A stretch of 39,215 nt of DNA, from the NCBI GenBank assembly GCA_023395675.1, contig JAEWYL010000139.1:1-39215 (forward strand). Reading direction: 5' to 3'. This document shows, piece after piece, positions 7,239-14,116 of the stretch; the first letter of the stretch is position 1, and each line of letters begins with the position of its first letter. The DNA comes from Chloroflexota bacterium (GTDB lineage Bacteria > Chloroflexota > Anaerolineae > Anaerolineales > UBA4823). The notes beneath the pieces are model-generated. The model made no database searches. It worked only from the letters and a program-made list of their open reading frames with translations, and had not been told where the DNA came from. The translations under genes were made by a program, and so were the position numbers.

Positions 7239-7692
7239 TTTCGATGGCCCTCCAGAAATGGCCCTCTCTAAAAATTCCTCAAACTGGCGTTATAACCGCC
7301 AAAAAACAATCCCAAATTGGCTTTTATTATATTCCGAATGTGGACCTCCGGTCTTGCACGTTCACACCAACCGGCTCCTGTGTGGCAGGTTTTGTGCGCA
7401 CAGCGACCCCCAGGTGGCTTCCAGTAGAAAAAGCAGGGGTATGGGCGGGAAGCTGACAAGCAGCTTCCCGCCCATACCCCAAATCCATCTCATTTTGAGC
7501 CTGGCATTCGGCTTTGAAAAAGCCAGGCGGCCTCCGGTTGTGATATGAAGGCCGGTCCAATTGTATGGTATAGTTGAGGGCACTTATCCACCCCGATATT
7601 GAATTTCGAGCTCTTGTTGACCGCCCGAAAGCGTTGTAGAGGAGCCATTTCTTAGCGGGGATTTTGAAGAATAGCGAGTAAAGAAGGGAAAC
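7239..7692. other. Gene-free stretch with hairpins and divergent promoter signals
   Basis: No convincing gene. It separates the leftward membrane-protein gene from the rightward RRM gene. Near the left end is a TGGCGGTTATAACGCCA-like near-palindrome containing a leftward TATAAC box. The middle holds a perfect 20-bp hairpin (7436-7480). At 7499-7528 two stems share bases 7522-7524 and exclude each other: GCCTGGC/GCCAGGC and GGCTTT/AAAGCC. TATAGT at 7569-7574 is a possible rightward -10. The last 100 bases could be a long leader for the RRM mRNA. Confidence 0.5.
7436..7480. repeat. Perfect 20-bp intergenic hairpin
   Basis: GGGGTATGGGCGGGAAGCTG (7436-7455) and its exact complement (7461-7480) enclose the 5-base loop ACAAG. 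There is no T-run on either side, so a plain terminator is less likely than a dispersed hairpin repeat or RNA structure. Confidence 0.75.
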
Positions 7693-8073
7693 ATGAATAT
7701 TTATGTCGGCAATTTGCCATTCGAAGCTACCGAAGACGAAGTGAGAGAGGCGTTCGAGGCTTTCGGGCAGGTTAGTTCTGTAAGTCTGATCACCGATAAA
7801 TTTTCCGGACAGCCGCGCGGGTTTGGGTTTGTCGAGATGCCCAATATGAAAGAGGCCCAGGCTGCGATGGATGCCCTGAACGGGAAAGAGTTCAAATCGC
7901 GCAGCCTGGTGGTCAACCAGGCCCGCCCGCGTGAAGAGCGCAGCGGCGGCGGCGGGCGCGGCGGTTATGGCGGCGGTTACGGTGGCGGCGGCGGCGGTTA
8001 TGGCGGCGGCGGGCGCGGCGGAAACCGCGGCGGCAACCGCGGCGGCGGGCGCCAGGGAGGCCGCGGCTGGTAG
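7693..8073 (+). CDS. Glycine-rich RRM RNA-binding protein
   Basis: A 126-residue protein with a single RNA-recognition motif at about residues 2-78: RNP2 IYVGNL at 3-8 and RNP1 RGFGFVEM at 42-49, both complete. The tail from about residue 85 is almost pure glycine and arginine (GGYGGG repeats, then NRGGNRGGGR), an RGG-like region likely to bind RNA loosely or promote condensation. Related proteins in cyanobacteria and other bacteria are often cold-induced and bind mRNA. AAGGGA lies a few bases before the ATG. It has its own terminator at 8137-8179 and a long structured upstream region, so post-transcriptional control is plausible. Confidence 0.92.
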   Translation: MNIYVGNLPFEATEDEVREAFEAFGQVSSVSLITDKFSGQPRGFGFVEMPNMKEAQAAMDALNGKEFKSRSLVVNQARPREERSGGGGRGGYGGGYGGGGGGYGGGGRGGNRGGNRGGGRQGGRGW

Positions 8074-8136
8074 CCCCCCTGTTCTGAGATAACCTTCTCA
8101 GGCTGCCCCAAAACAGCCGCGAGAGGTGTGTTCAGC

Positions 8137-8179
8137 ACAAAATGCCGGGGCCGGGTGAAACCCGGCCCCGGCATTTTGT
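8137..8179. terminator. Bidirectional terminator hairpin
   Basis: A perfect 20-bp stem (8137-8156 with 8160-8179) with a GAA loop. The stem has a GC core (GCCGGGGCCGGGT) and A-rich/T-rich ends, so it gives ATTTTGT on either strand. It lies between the convergent RRM and MFS genes. A separate 14-bp palindrome, CAGACTGCAGTCTG, follows at 8181-8194. Confidence 0.85.
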
Positions 8180-8231
8180 ACAGACTGCAGTCTGCTGCGG
8201 GCTTTTCTGTTCTGAGCGCCGCGCCTCTTTC

Positions 8232-9485
8232 TCAGATCAGTTCCACTTCCAGCGCACGCCTGCTGCGGGAGGCCAGCAGGCCGAACACCAGCGCGCCCAG
8301 CAGGGCGATGATCCCCGCCCCCCACCAGATAAAGCGCGGCCCCAGGTGGTCGTTCAACAGCCCGCCCAGCACCGGGCCCACCCCGACCGCCAGCCCCCAG
8401 GTGAGGTTATAAATGCTCATGTAGCGCCCGCGCATATGCGCCGGCGCCAGCTCTGCCGCGTAGGTCGCCCCGGTGGGCACCAGAGCCAGCTCTCCCAGCG
8501 TCATCACTACCATGCTGCCCCAGAACATCCAGAAACCCTGCCCCAGCCCCACACTGCCCACCCCCAGGGCATAGAACAGCGATCCGGCCGCCATGGTCCA
8601 CAGCGGGTGCAGGCGCTTAAAAGCCCGTGTGACCGGGTACTGGAACAGCACCACCATAATGGCGTTTGTCATCGGGATCAGCCCGAACCGGTTCTCCTGA
8701 ATCCCGAAGTTCTCTTTGGTGTACACCGAGAGCAGCACCCACATGATCGCCGCGCTGATATAGGTCAGCGTGAACGCCCCGGTAAATGAGATAAAAGGCC
8801 TGTCCCTCAGCACGCGCCCATACCCATCCAGGCCCGTCTTTCTCCCGCTGCGGCTGCCCGCCTCTCCGCCCTGCAGGACCTGTGCCGCCTGCGCCGGACC
8901 CTTTACCAGCGTCTCCCGCCCAAGGAGCAGCACCAGGATGCCGTACAGGATCATCCCCCCCGCAGCCAGGTAAAAGGCGAGCGAATACGAGGTAGCCGCA
9001 ATCAGACCTCCCGCCAGCGGGCCCAGAGCCACCCCGACATTATTGCTCATGCGCAGCAGCGAATAGGCCTCCGGGCGCTTCTCCTGCGGGACCAGATCAG
9101 CCAGCATCGCATCCGCGCCCACCCGGTAGAGCGGGTTCACCGCCCCGCTCAGGCCGATCAGCAGCGCGAAAGCCGGCAGGGTATTCGCATGGCTCTGGAA
9201 GAGGTACACCACCCCGTTTAAGATCAGGCTGGCGGTCATCACCCCTTTTCGCCCCACCCGGTCCGCCAGGGGTCCCGCCACGAAAGAAAAGACCAGTCCC
9301 GCGGCAGAATTGACCACCATCAGGCTGGAGACCACGGCCAGCGGCAGGCTCAGGCGCTCGCTGACGTAGATCATCAGGAAGGGCCAGATCATGCTCGCCC
9401 CGGTTGTGCTGATCAACAGGCCCCAAAACAGGAGCCAGAACTGGGCAGGGTAAGCGCGGTAGAGGGAGCGGAGACGACTGGGCAT
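8232..9485 (-). CDS. MFS transporter, probable drug/small-molecule exporter
   Basis: A 417-residue major facilitator with about twelve membrane helices. The MFS motif A is visible between helices 2 and 3 (GPLADRVGRKGVM), and a related segment recurs in the second half (PAHMRGRYMSIYN). The conserved start of the second half-barrel (FISFTGAFTLTYIS) follows a charged central loop (GGEAGSRSGRKTG). Length is normal for a 12-helix exporter of the multidrug type. The gene is divergent from the PP2C phosphatase gene and shares an 83-base promoter region with it. Substrate unknown; no regulator gene sits next to it. Confidence 0.9.
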   Translation of the reverse strand: MPSRLRSLYRAYPAQFWLLFWGLLISTTGASMIWPFLMIYVSERLSLPLAVVSSLMVVNSAAGLVFSFVAGPLADRVGRKGVMTASLILNGVVYLFQSHANTLPAFALLIGLSGAVNPLYRVGADAMLADLVPQEKRPEAYSLLRMSNNVGVALGPLAGGLIAATSYSLAFYLAAGGMILYGILVLLLGRETLVKGPAQAAQVLQGGEAGSRSGRKTGLDGYGRVLRDRPFISFTGAFTLTYISAAIMWVLLSVYTKENFGIQENRFGLIPMTNAIMVVLFQYPVTRAFKRLHPLWTMAAGSLFYALGVGSVGLGQGFWMFWGSMVVMTLGELALVPTGATYAAELAPAHMRGRYMSIYNLTWGLAVGVGPVLGGLLNDHLGPRFIWWGAGIIALLGALVFGLLASRSRRALEVELI

Positions 9486-9520
9486 GGATCAATTCCAGCT
9501 AAGCGGGGGATTTGAGGTAT

Positions 9521-9530
9521 GATTATAATC
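9521..9530. promoter_or_regulatory. Palindromic shared -10 region between divergent genes
   Basis: GATTATAATC is a perfect 10-bp palindrome that provides TATAAT on both strands (rightward 9524-9529, leftward 9522-9527). It lies in the only gap between the MFS and phosphatase genes. No convincing -35 was seen for either direction. If both -10s are used, the two polymerases would compete. Confidence 0.45.
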
Positions 9531-9568
9531 CAGCTCTTTTCCGGAGTGAGGTCGCCTGAACGCACAAG

Positions 9569-10834
9569 ATGAATAACTCCCCAGACTCTGATCAGGAAAA
9601 ACTAATCCGCCGGGTGCCGCTCTTCTCAGCTTTGCCGGATGAGGAGACCCGCTACCTGGCCGAGAACCTGCGCCTGGATGAATACGCGCCCGGCGCGATC
9701 CTCTTTCTGGAGGGCGAGCTGGGCGATCGTTTTTCCATTATCCTCGAAGGCCAGGTAGAGGTGATCAAATCCGCCGGCAGCCCGGAAGAATGGCCCCTGG
9801 CTGTGATGGGCCCCGGGGATTTCCTGGGCGAGATGAGCCTGCTTTACCGCGACCGGCTGCGCTCCGCCAGCGCCCGGGCGCGCACCCACACCCGCCTGCT
9901 GGAGATGACCAAGGCCGATTTCGACTCTATCCTGCGGCGCAGGCCCGAACTGGCCCTGCTGCTGCTCCAGGAGATGAGCATCCGGCTGAGGACTTCACAG
10001 GACGCGATCATCAGCGACCTGCAGGAAAAGAACCGCCAGCTGGCAGCCGCCTATCAGGAACTGAAAACCGCCCAGGCGCGCCTGATCGAGCAGGAAAAGC
10101 TGGAACATGAGCTGTCGATGGCCCGGAGAATCCAGTCCAGCATCCTGCCGAAGAGCCTACCCTCCCCGAAAGGCTGGCGCATGGCGGCCCACTGGCAGCC
10201 CGCCCGGGCTGTGAGCGGCGATTTTTACGACTTTATCGAGTTTGACGAAAACCGGCTCGGCCTGGTGATCGGCGACGTGACCGATAAAGGCGTCCCCGCC
10301 GCGCTGATGATGGCGGTGACCCGCAGCGTGCTGCGCTCGGTAGCTCTGCAGTGGGTGCGCCCGTCCGTGGTCCTGGCGAAGGTGAACGAGCTTCTCTGCC
10401 GGGATATGCCCGCCAATATGTTCGTCACCTGCCTGTATGCCCTGCTGGACCTCCCCACCGGGCGGGTGCTCTTCGCCAATGCCGGTCACGACCTGCCCTA
10501 TCTCTGCACCGATACGGAGGTGCACGAACTGCGAGCCACCGGTATGCCTCTGGGCCTGATGACCGGGATGGTTTACGAAGAGCAGGAGGCCGTCCTGGAA
10601 ACCGGCGACAGCCTGCTGCTCTACAGCGACGGTCTGGTCGAAGCGCACAATCCCGAACGAGAGATCTTCGGCTTTCCCCGCCTGAAAGAGCTGCTCACCC
10701 GGCGCCCGAAAAGCCGCGCCGGGGACCAGTGCAGCCTGCTGATCCGCTACCTGCTCGACCGGCTGGCGATTTTCACCGGACCGGGTTGGGAGCAGGAAGA
10801 TGACGTCACTTTTGTAGTCCTGGAAAGAGCCTGA
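9569..10834 (+). CDS. Cyclic-nucleotide-binding domain / RsbU-type PP2C serine phosphatase
   Basis: A 421-residue fusion. Residues 10-135 form a CRP-type cyclic-nucleotide-binding domain with the phosphate cassette GEMSLL...RSAS (87-101). A helical linker at about 145-190 probably coils. Residues 200-421 are a SpoIIE/RsbU PP2C phosphatase with all metal motifs: VSGDFYDF, GDVTDKGVPAALMM, NAGHDLPYL, LYSDGLVEA and EDDVTFVV. Proteins of this kind dephosphorylate anti-sigma-factor antagonists in partner-switching pathways, here presumably in response to a cyclic nucleotide or another ligand. No antagonist or anti-sigma kinase gene lies nearby. Ribosome-binding site weak; the ATG at 9569 is the only fitting start. 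Confidence 0.9.
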   Translation: MNNSPDSDQEKLIRRVPLFSALPDEETRYLAENLRLDEYAPGAILFLEGELGDRFSIILEGQVEVIKSAGSPEEWPLAVMGPGDFLGEMSLLYRDRLRSASARARTHTRLLEMTKADFDSILRRRPELALLLLQEMSIRLRTSQDAIISDLQEKNRQLAAAYQELKTAQARLIEQEKLEHELSMARRIQSSILPKSLPSPKGWRMAAHWQPARAVSGDFYDFIEFDENRLGLVIGDVTDKGVPAALMMAVTRSVLRSVALQWVRPSVVLAKVNELLCRDMPANMFVTCLYALLDLPTGRVLFANAGHDLPYLCTDTEVHELRATGMPLGLMTGMVYEEQEAVLETGDSLLLYSDGLVEAHNPEREIFGFPRLKELLTRRPKSRAGDQCSLLIRYLLDRLAIFTGPGWEQEDDVTFVVLERA

Positions 10835-11061
10835 CCGCCGGAGCAAGCGCCGGGTTTGCGGGCCGGGGAAGAAGCAGCCTCCGCACAGGCGCCTGCAGCC
10901 TGATCGAATAGTAGAACCTGCCCAAAAAATATATATTCTTGTTATAGTGTAGGGCGCTTTCGGCATCCGACACGATAACAAAATCAATTTTCGGATCGGT
11001 ACTCAATGTATTTTATGAGGCCGCGGCGGCATTGTGTATGTATGGGGAACAATCTGTGGCA

Positions 11062-11313
11062 ATGAAACGGCGCGGGAAACTGCTCGCACAGCTCGACGAG
11101 ATGATCCTCAACATCGCCCGGCTTTCGCCTGACCCGGCTGAATGGCAGGAGTGGGTGCTGTACCTGCTGGAAGGGCTGGACTGGCAGGCACAGAGCGACG
11201 AGAACCGGGAGGCCTTTACCCTGGCCCTCGCCCGGGTGCGCGATGAGATTCAGGCGCGCCTGGAGCAGGAAAACTGGTGGGTGCGTTCCATCGCCTCCTC
11301 CGGGGAGGAGTAG
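11062..11313 (+). CDS. Small uncharacterised helical protein
   Basis: An 83-residue, mostly helical, charged protein rich in Trp and Glu (AEWQEWVLYLLEGLDW, ARLEQENWWVRS). No membrane segment, no recognised family. The coding bias matches neighbours and the stop codon is built into a hairpin. Two starts are possible, ATG at 11038 and ATG at 11062. The second begins at a natural MKRRGKLLAQ terminus; neither has a strong ribosome-binding site. It is followed by convergent yciH. Confidence 0.55.
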   Translation: MKRRGKLLAQLDEMILNIARLSPDPAEWQEWVLYLLEGLDWQAQSDENREAFTLALARVRDEIQARLEQENWWVRSIASSGEE

Positions 11314-11340
11314 CAGCCGGCCTCCAACGCGCCGGCTGCT
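11312..11340. terminator. Hairpin at the stop codon between convergent genes
   Basis: AGCAGCCGGC (11312-11321) and GCCGGCTGCT (11331-11340) form a perfect 10-bp stem that includes the TAG stop. No T-run follows, so it may work as a pausing or stabilising hairpin instead of a classic terminator. Confidence 0.45.
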
Positions 11341-11405
11341 GCCCTTCCGGGTATCTCCCCCCAAGTATCTACCCCAAAAACGAATACGCGGTGGTGATGC
11401 GCGGC

Positions 11406-11759
11406 TCAGCCGCCGACAAATTTGGTTTTGTAGCCCAGGGCGCGCAGCTTTTCGGCGATTTTCTGCCGGTGGTCGCCCTGGATTTCAATATCGTTTTCCT
11501 TTATCGTACCGCCGGTGCCGCAGGCGGTCTTGAGAGTCTTGCTCAGGCTATTTAAGTCCTCCGGGGTGAGCTGCAGGCCGCGCACAATGGTCACGGTTTT
11601 TCCGCCGCGCCCTTTTTTCTCCAGGTGCAGAGCGGCGGTCTGTTCCTGCGGAGGCAGGCTGCGGGCTTTCGGACAGCGGCAGGGATAGCTCCGGCAGCGG
11701 GGACAGAGCTTGAACTCCGGGTCGGTGGAATAAACGGTGGGGCGGTCGTCACGAGGCAT
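11406..11759 (-). CDS. yciH: SUI1/eIF1-family translation factor (YciH-like)
   Basis: A 117-residue protein. Residues 45-117 are a SUI1 domain: GKTVTIVRGLQLTPEDL, then LKTACGTGGTIKENDIEIQGDHRQKI, ending in LGYKTKFVGG; these are the conserved landmarks of eIF1/YciH. The N-terminus carries four close cysteines (C19, C22, C27, C29 in CPRCRSYPCRC), a possible small zinc-binding knuckle. In bacteria these proteins are thought to affect start-site selection. The gene begins three bases after the stop of the LLM oxidoreductase gene upstream, so they are one operon. Confidence 0.9.
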   Translation of the reverse strand: MPRDDRPTVYSTDPEFKLCPRCRSYPCRCPKARSLPPQEQTAALHLEKKGRGGKTVTIVRGLQLTPEDLNSLSKTLKTACGTGGTIKENDIEIQGDHRQKIAEKLRALGYKTKFVGG

Positions 11760-11762
11760 GGG

Positions 11763-12728
11763 TCACCGGAAGCGCGGCATCACCTGGCCGGCGAAGCGCT
11801 GGAGCATGCTGTGGTCATAGGCTGCCCCGGGGAAGTAAGTGATCAGGTAATTAATGCCCGCCTCGACCAGGCTCTCGATACGGGCCGCGATCTCTTCCAC
11901 ACCGCCAACCAGGCGGTTGCGGACGAAATCCTCGTAAGGAGTCCCGCGCCGCGCTGGAGCGGTGCTCTGCTCGGGGTCCGCCCCCTCTTCCAGCAGGACG
12001 ACATCCATGCTGGTGCTGCGCGTGAGGCTGTCGAAATCCCGTCCCATCTCATCGCAGTGGCGGCGCAGCACCCCCAGCTTCTGCCTCACCAGCTCCGGGT
12101 TTCCCCCGCCCACATTGCAGGCGTCACCCCAACGGGCGACCAGCCTGAGCGTGACCTGCTCGCCCCCGCCCCCGATCCAGAGCGGGATGTGCGGCTTCTG
12201 CACCCCTTTCGGCTCGTTAATCGCCCCATCAATGCTGTAAACCCTGCCGCTGAAGGAGGCGCGCTCATCCCTCCACATGCGCACCAGGATCTCAACCGCC
12301 TCCCGGAAGGCGCGCATGCGCTCGGGCACCTCCGGAAATCCGTAGCCGTACGCCCGCCACTCGTGCTCGTACCAGCCCGCCCCCAGCCCGCAGAGCAGCC
12401 GTCCATGACTCATGACGTCTACGGTGGAGGCCATCTTTGCCAGCAGGGCCGGATTGCGGTAGCCGTTGCAGGTGACCATCTGCCCGATCTTGATGCGCCG
12501 GGTGTCACGTGCCAGCCCGGCGGTCGCTGTCCAGGCTTCGAAGCAGCTCTCAATCTCCGGCGTGGGCGTGGTGTGGAAGTGATCGTACAGCCAGATCGAG
12601 TCGAAGCCGGCCTCCTCAGCAGCCAGGCCTACCCGGGTCATGGCCTCGTACTGTTCCACCGGGTCATCTATCCCGGTCAGGTCCATGCGCCAGCCCTGGG
12701 GCACGAATACACCGAACTGAATGCTCAT
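11763..12728 (-). CDS. LLM-class (luciferase-like) F420-dependent oxidoreductase
   Basis: A 321-residue protein of the luciferase-like monooxygenase superfamily with a TIM-barrel pattern. Typical landmarks are IWLYDHFHTTP near residue 45, IKIGQMVTCNGYRNPALLAKMASTVD split across two strands, GRLLCGLGAGWYEHEW, the insertion-edge segment RVYSIDGAINEPKGVQKP, and PLWIGGGGEQVTLRLVARWGD. Many such proteins use coenzyme F420, which fits a Chloroflexota or actinobacterial host, though FMN use cannot be excluded. GAGAGGA precedes the ATG. It is translationally close to yciH downstream. Substrate unknown. Confidence 0.88.
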   Translation of the reverse strand: MSIQFGVFVPQGWRMDLTGIDDPVEQYEAMTRVGLAAEEAGFDSIWLYDHFHTTPTPEIESCFEAWTATAGLARDTRRIKIGQMVTCNGYRNPALLAKMASTVDVMSHGRLLCGLGAGWYEHEWRAYGYGFPEVPERMRAFREAVEILVRMWRDERASFSGRVYSIDGAINEPKGVQKPHIPLWIGGGGEQVTLRLVARWGDACNVGGGNPELVRQKLGVLRRHCDEMGRDFDSLTRSTSMDVVLLEEGADPEQSTAPARRGTPYEDFVRNRLVGGVEEIAARIESLVEAGINYLITYFPGAAYDHSMLQRFAGQVMPRFR

Positions 12729-12760
12729 CCTGGTCCTCTCTGAAAACCTTGAAAACGTGA

Positions 12761-12852
12761 ATACGGGATTCGGGTGATTTTTTGTCGTGTTGGGCAGCTG
12801 TCTGTTTGCGGCCGCTGCCCAAGCCGGCCAAACCCCCCCCCGGAATCCCGTA
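12761..12852. repeat. Nested intergenic hairpin
   Basis: Outer arms ATACGGGATTC (12761-12771) and GGAATCCCGTAT (12841-12852) are complementary over 11 bases. They enclose an inner perfect 9-bp stem, TTGGGCAGC (12790-12798) with GCTGCCCAA (12814-12822). It fills most of the gap between the LLM gene and the membrane-protease gene; no gene is seen there. Confidence 0.6.
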
Positions 12853-12935
12853 TCTCGAACTGGCGATGAATGCGGAGCCTGAAGTTCCTTCGACCAATGC
12901 TCCGTTAGTGGCTGCTGGTCTAACGTGAAAAACCC

Positions 12936-13550
12936 CTAAGCCTCGCCCGCGGGCAGAAAGACGCGCATACCATCTTCCTCGTCAATGATATAGGCGTGAG
13001 GCGGGTAGCGTAGGACCATGCTGGTGATCCACAAATCCCCGATGGCGCCGGAAGCATTAATCGCAGCCGCCAGCGCCAGGGGCAGCACCCAGGCGCTGCC
13101 TGCCAGGGCCCACATCCCCAAAACGGCGAGCAGGCTGAGGCTGACCAGGGGCGCCAGGGCGATCACCAGGTACTGCCCGCGCGGGAAGGCGAAACCCGGG
13201 GCGGTGGCGTAGACCATGGCTTTGTCCCACTTTACCCCGTAGCGCGGCCTGGCGCCGAAGATACGCATGGCGATCCCGTGCGCCAGTTCGTGCAGCACCA
13301 GCACCAGGACCAGACCCGCCAGCAGCGCCAGGAAATGGATGCTCGAAAAGGACAGGCTGGACGGCAGCCAGCGAAAAACCAGGGCCAAACCGAAGAAAAC
13401 CACCAGGGCCAGGCCCAGGAGCGGCAAAGAGAGCAGATTCATGAGCAGCAGCCGGGAGGGCTTCTCGGAGATCTTCCAATATAAAATTTCCCGGTAGCCG
13501 AGCGGAGGCTGCCCGGCCCGGAGTTCAACCTGCGTCGGTTGGGTATCCAT
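12936..13550 (-). CDS. Integral-membrane HExxH protein (DUF3267-like putative zinc metalloprotease)
   Basis: A 204-residue protein with about four to five membrane helices. A zincin signature, HELAH at 87-91, lies at the end of the second helix (VLVLVLHELAHGIAMRIFGARP), as in DUF3267 and site-2-protease-like proteins. A later conserved-looking segment, NASGAIGDLWITSMVLRYP, could supply the third metal ligand (Asp). The role may be intramembrane or membrane-surface proteolysis; the target is unknown. ATG at 13550 was chosen because a TATAAT box ends six bases before it; the frame remains open to 13769 but crosses two hairpins. Confidence 0.75.
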   Translation of the reverse strand: MDTQPTQVELRAGQPPLGYREILYWKISEKPSRLLLMNLLSLPLLGLALVVFFGLALVFRWLPSSLSFSSIHFLALLAGLVLVLVLHELAHGIAMRIFGARPRYGVKWDKAMVYATAPGFAFPRGQYLVIALAPLVSLSLLAVLGMWALAGSAWVLPLALAAAINASGAIGDLWITSMVLRYPPHAYIIDEEDGMRVFLPAGEA

Positions 13551-13678
13551 AAACGTATTATATCCTTTAGGACCTCCACAGGTGGAAGGGGGTATGAGGG
13601 GTTTGTGGCGCACCCGCCAAACCCTCCCATTCTTGCCTGAACTGCCTGAATGGTCTTCTGGCTGAGTTGTGTAATTGA

Positions 13679-13720
13679 ATTGTGGGGGAACTGGGCGGCT
13701 CCGCCCATTTCCCCCACAAT
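13679..13720. repeat. 20-bp near-perfect intergenic hairpin
   Basis: ATTGTGGGGGAACTGGGCGG pairs with the segment ending in TTCCCCCACAAT with one mismatch and a two-base loop. GC content and size resemble the 7436-7480 hairpin, but the sequence differs. No T-run follows. Confidence 0.65.
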
Positions 13721-13854
13721 ACATAATGCAGATAGTTAACGAGAGAACTGCCAGACCCCTCCTTATCACTTTTGTTTGTCTTTATGCCAATTTTATGGAT
13801 TTTTTTTGCCCCTCGCGTTATGATCCTGAGCGTGACCCCCTTTGACGCGATTTG

Positions 13855-13867
13855 ATAGGATTTGACT
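13855..13867 (+). promoter_or_regulatory. TAGGAT -10 box, leaderless-type promoter of the signalling block
   Basis: TAGGAT (13855-13860) ends exactly seven bases before the GTG at 13868, with no ribosome-binding site. This matches the spacing seen before the MutS-like and molybdoenzyme genes. Confidence 0.45.
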
Positions 13868-14116
13868 GTGTTGCCTGCTACACCTGCCGACTCTGATCCA
13901 TTCCAGTCCGAACCCATACACCTGCTGACCGCTCGCGAGGCTGCCCGTTATCTCCGAGTGAGCTTATCCACGCTGTACCGGATGGAGCAGCAGCAGCTCC
14001 TGACCCCCCTGCGCACGCCCGGGGGCCACCGCCGGTACACCCTGGGGATGCTGAACGCCAGCCTATCCCGCGCCGCCGGTCTGGATCTGGACCCGGAACC
14101 GGCTGACCTCGAGTGA
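13868..14116 (+). CDS. Excisionase/MerR-type helix-turn-helix DNA-binding protein
   Basis: An 82-residue protein with one winged-helix HTH of the excisionase (HTH_17, BldC-like) type: LLTAREAARYLRVSLSTLYRMEQQ, then the wing TPLRTPGGHRRYTLGML. The GGHRRY wing motif is characteristic. There is no effector domain. Proteins of this type act as small transcription factors or as recombination accessory factors; no integrase is near, so regulation is more likely. GTG at 13868 is chosen from the -10 spacing; TTG at 13862 is an alternative. Its last codons overlap the next gene by the 4 bases GTGA, so it is translationally coupled to the REC-PAS protein and probably controls or belongs to that pathway. 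Confidence 0.82.
   Translation: MLPATPADSDPFQSEPIHLLTAREAARYLRVSLSTLYRMEQQQLLTPLRTPGGHRRYTLGMLNASLSRAAGLDLDPEPADLE

Larger units (their letters stand above)
13551..13867. other. Divergent gene-free region with promoters and hairpins
   Basis: No gene seen. From left: a leftward TATAAT at 13557-13562 for the membrane HExxH gene (6 bases before its ATG); an imperfect hairpin at 13596-13626 (GAGGG-TTTG with CAAACCCTC); a near-perfect hairpin at 13679-13720; an AT-rich stretch with a T8 run at about 13799-13807; and a rightward TAGGAT box for the HTH gene. TATGAT at about 13820 is a second candidate -10. Confidence 0.5.

Noticed and set aside
7162..7548. Plus-strand frame across the gap before the RRM gene
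   Set aside because: It overlaps the leftward membrane-protein gene, crosses a 20-bp hairpin and has no coding character.
7943..8070. GGC-rich tandem repeat as a CRISPR or satellite
   Set aside because: It is the Gly/Arg-coding tail of the RRM protein, in frame and irregular.
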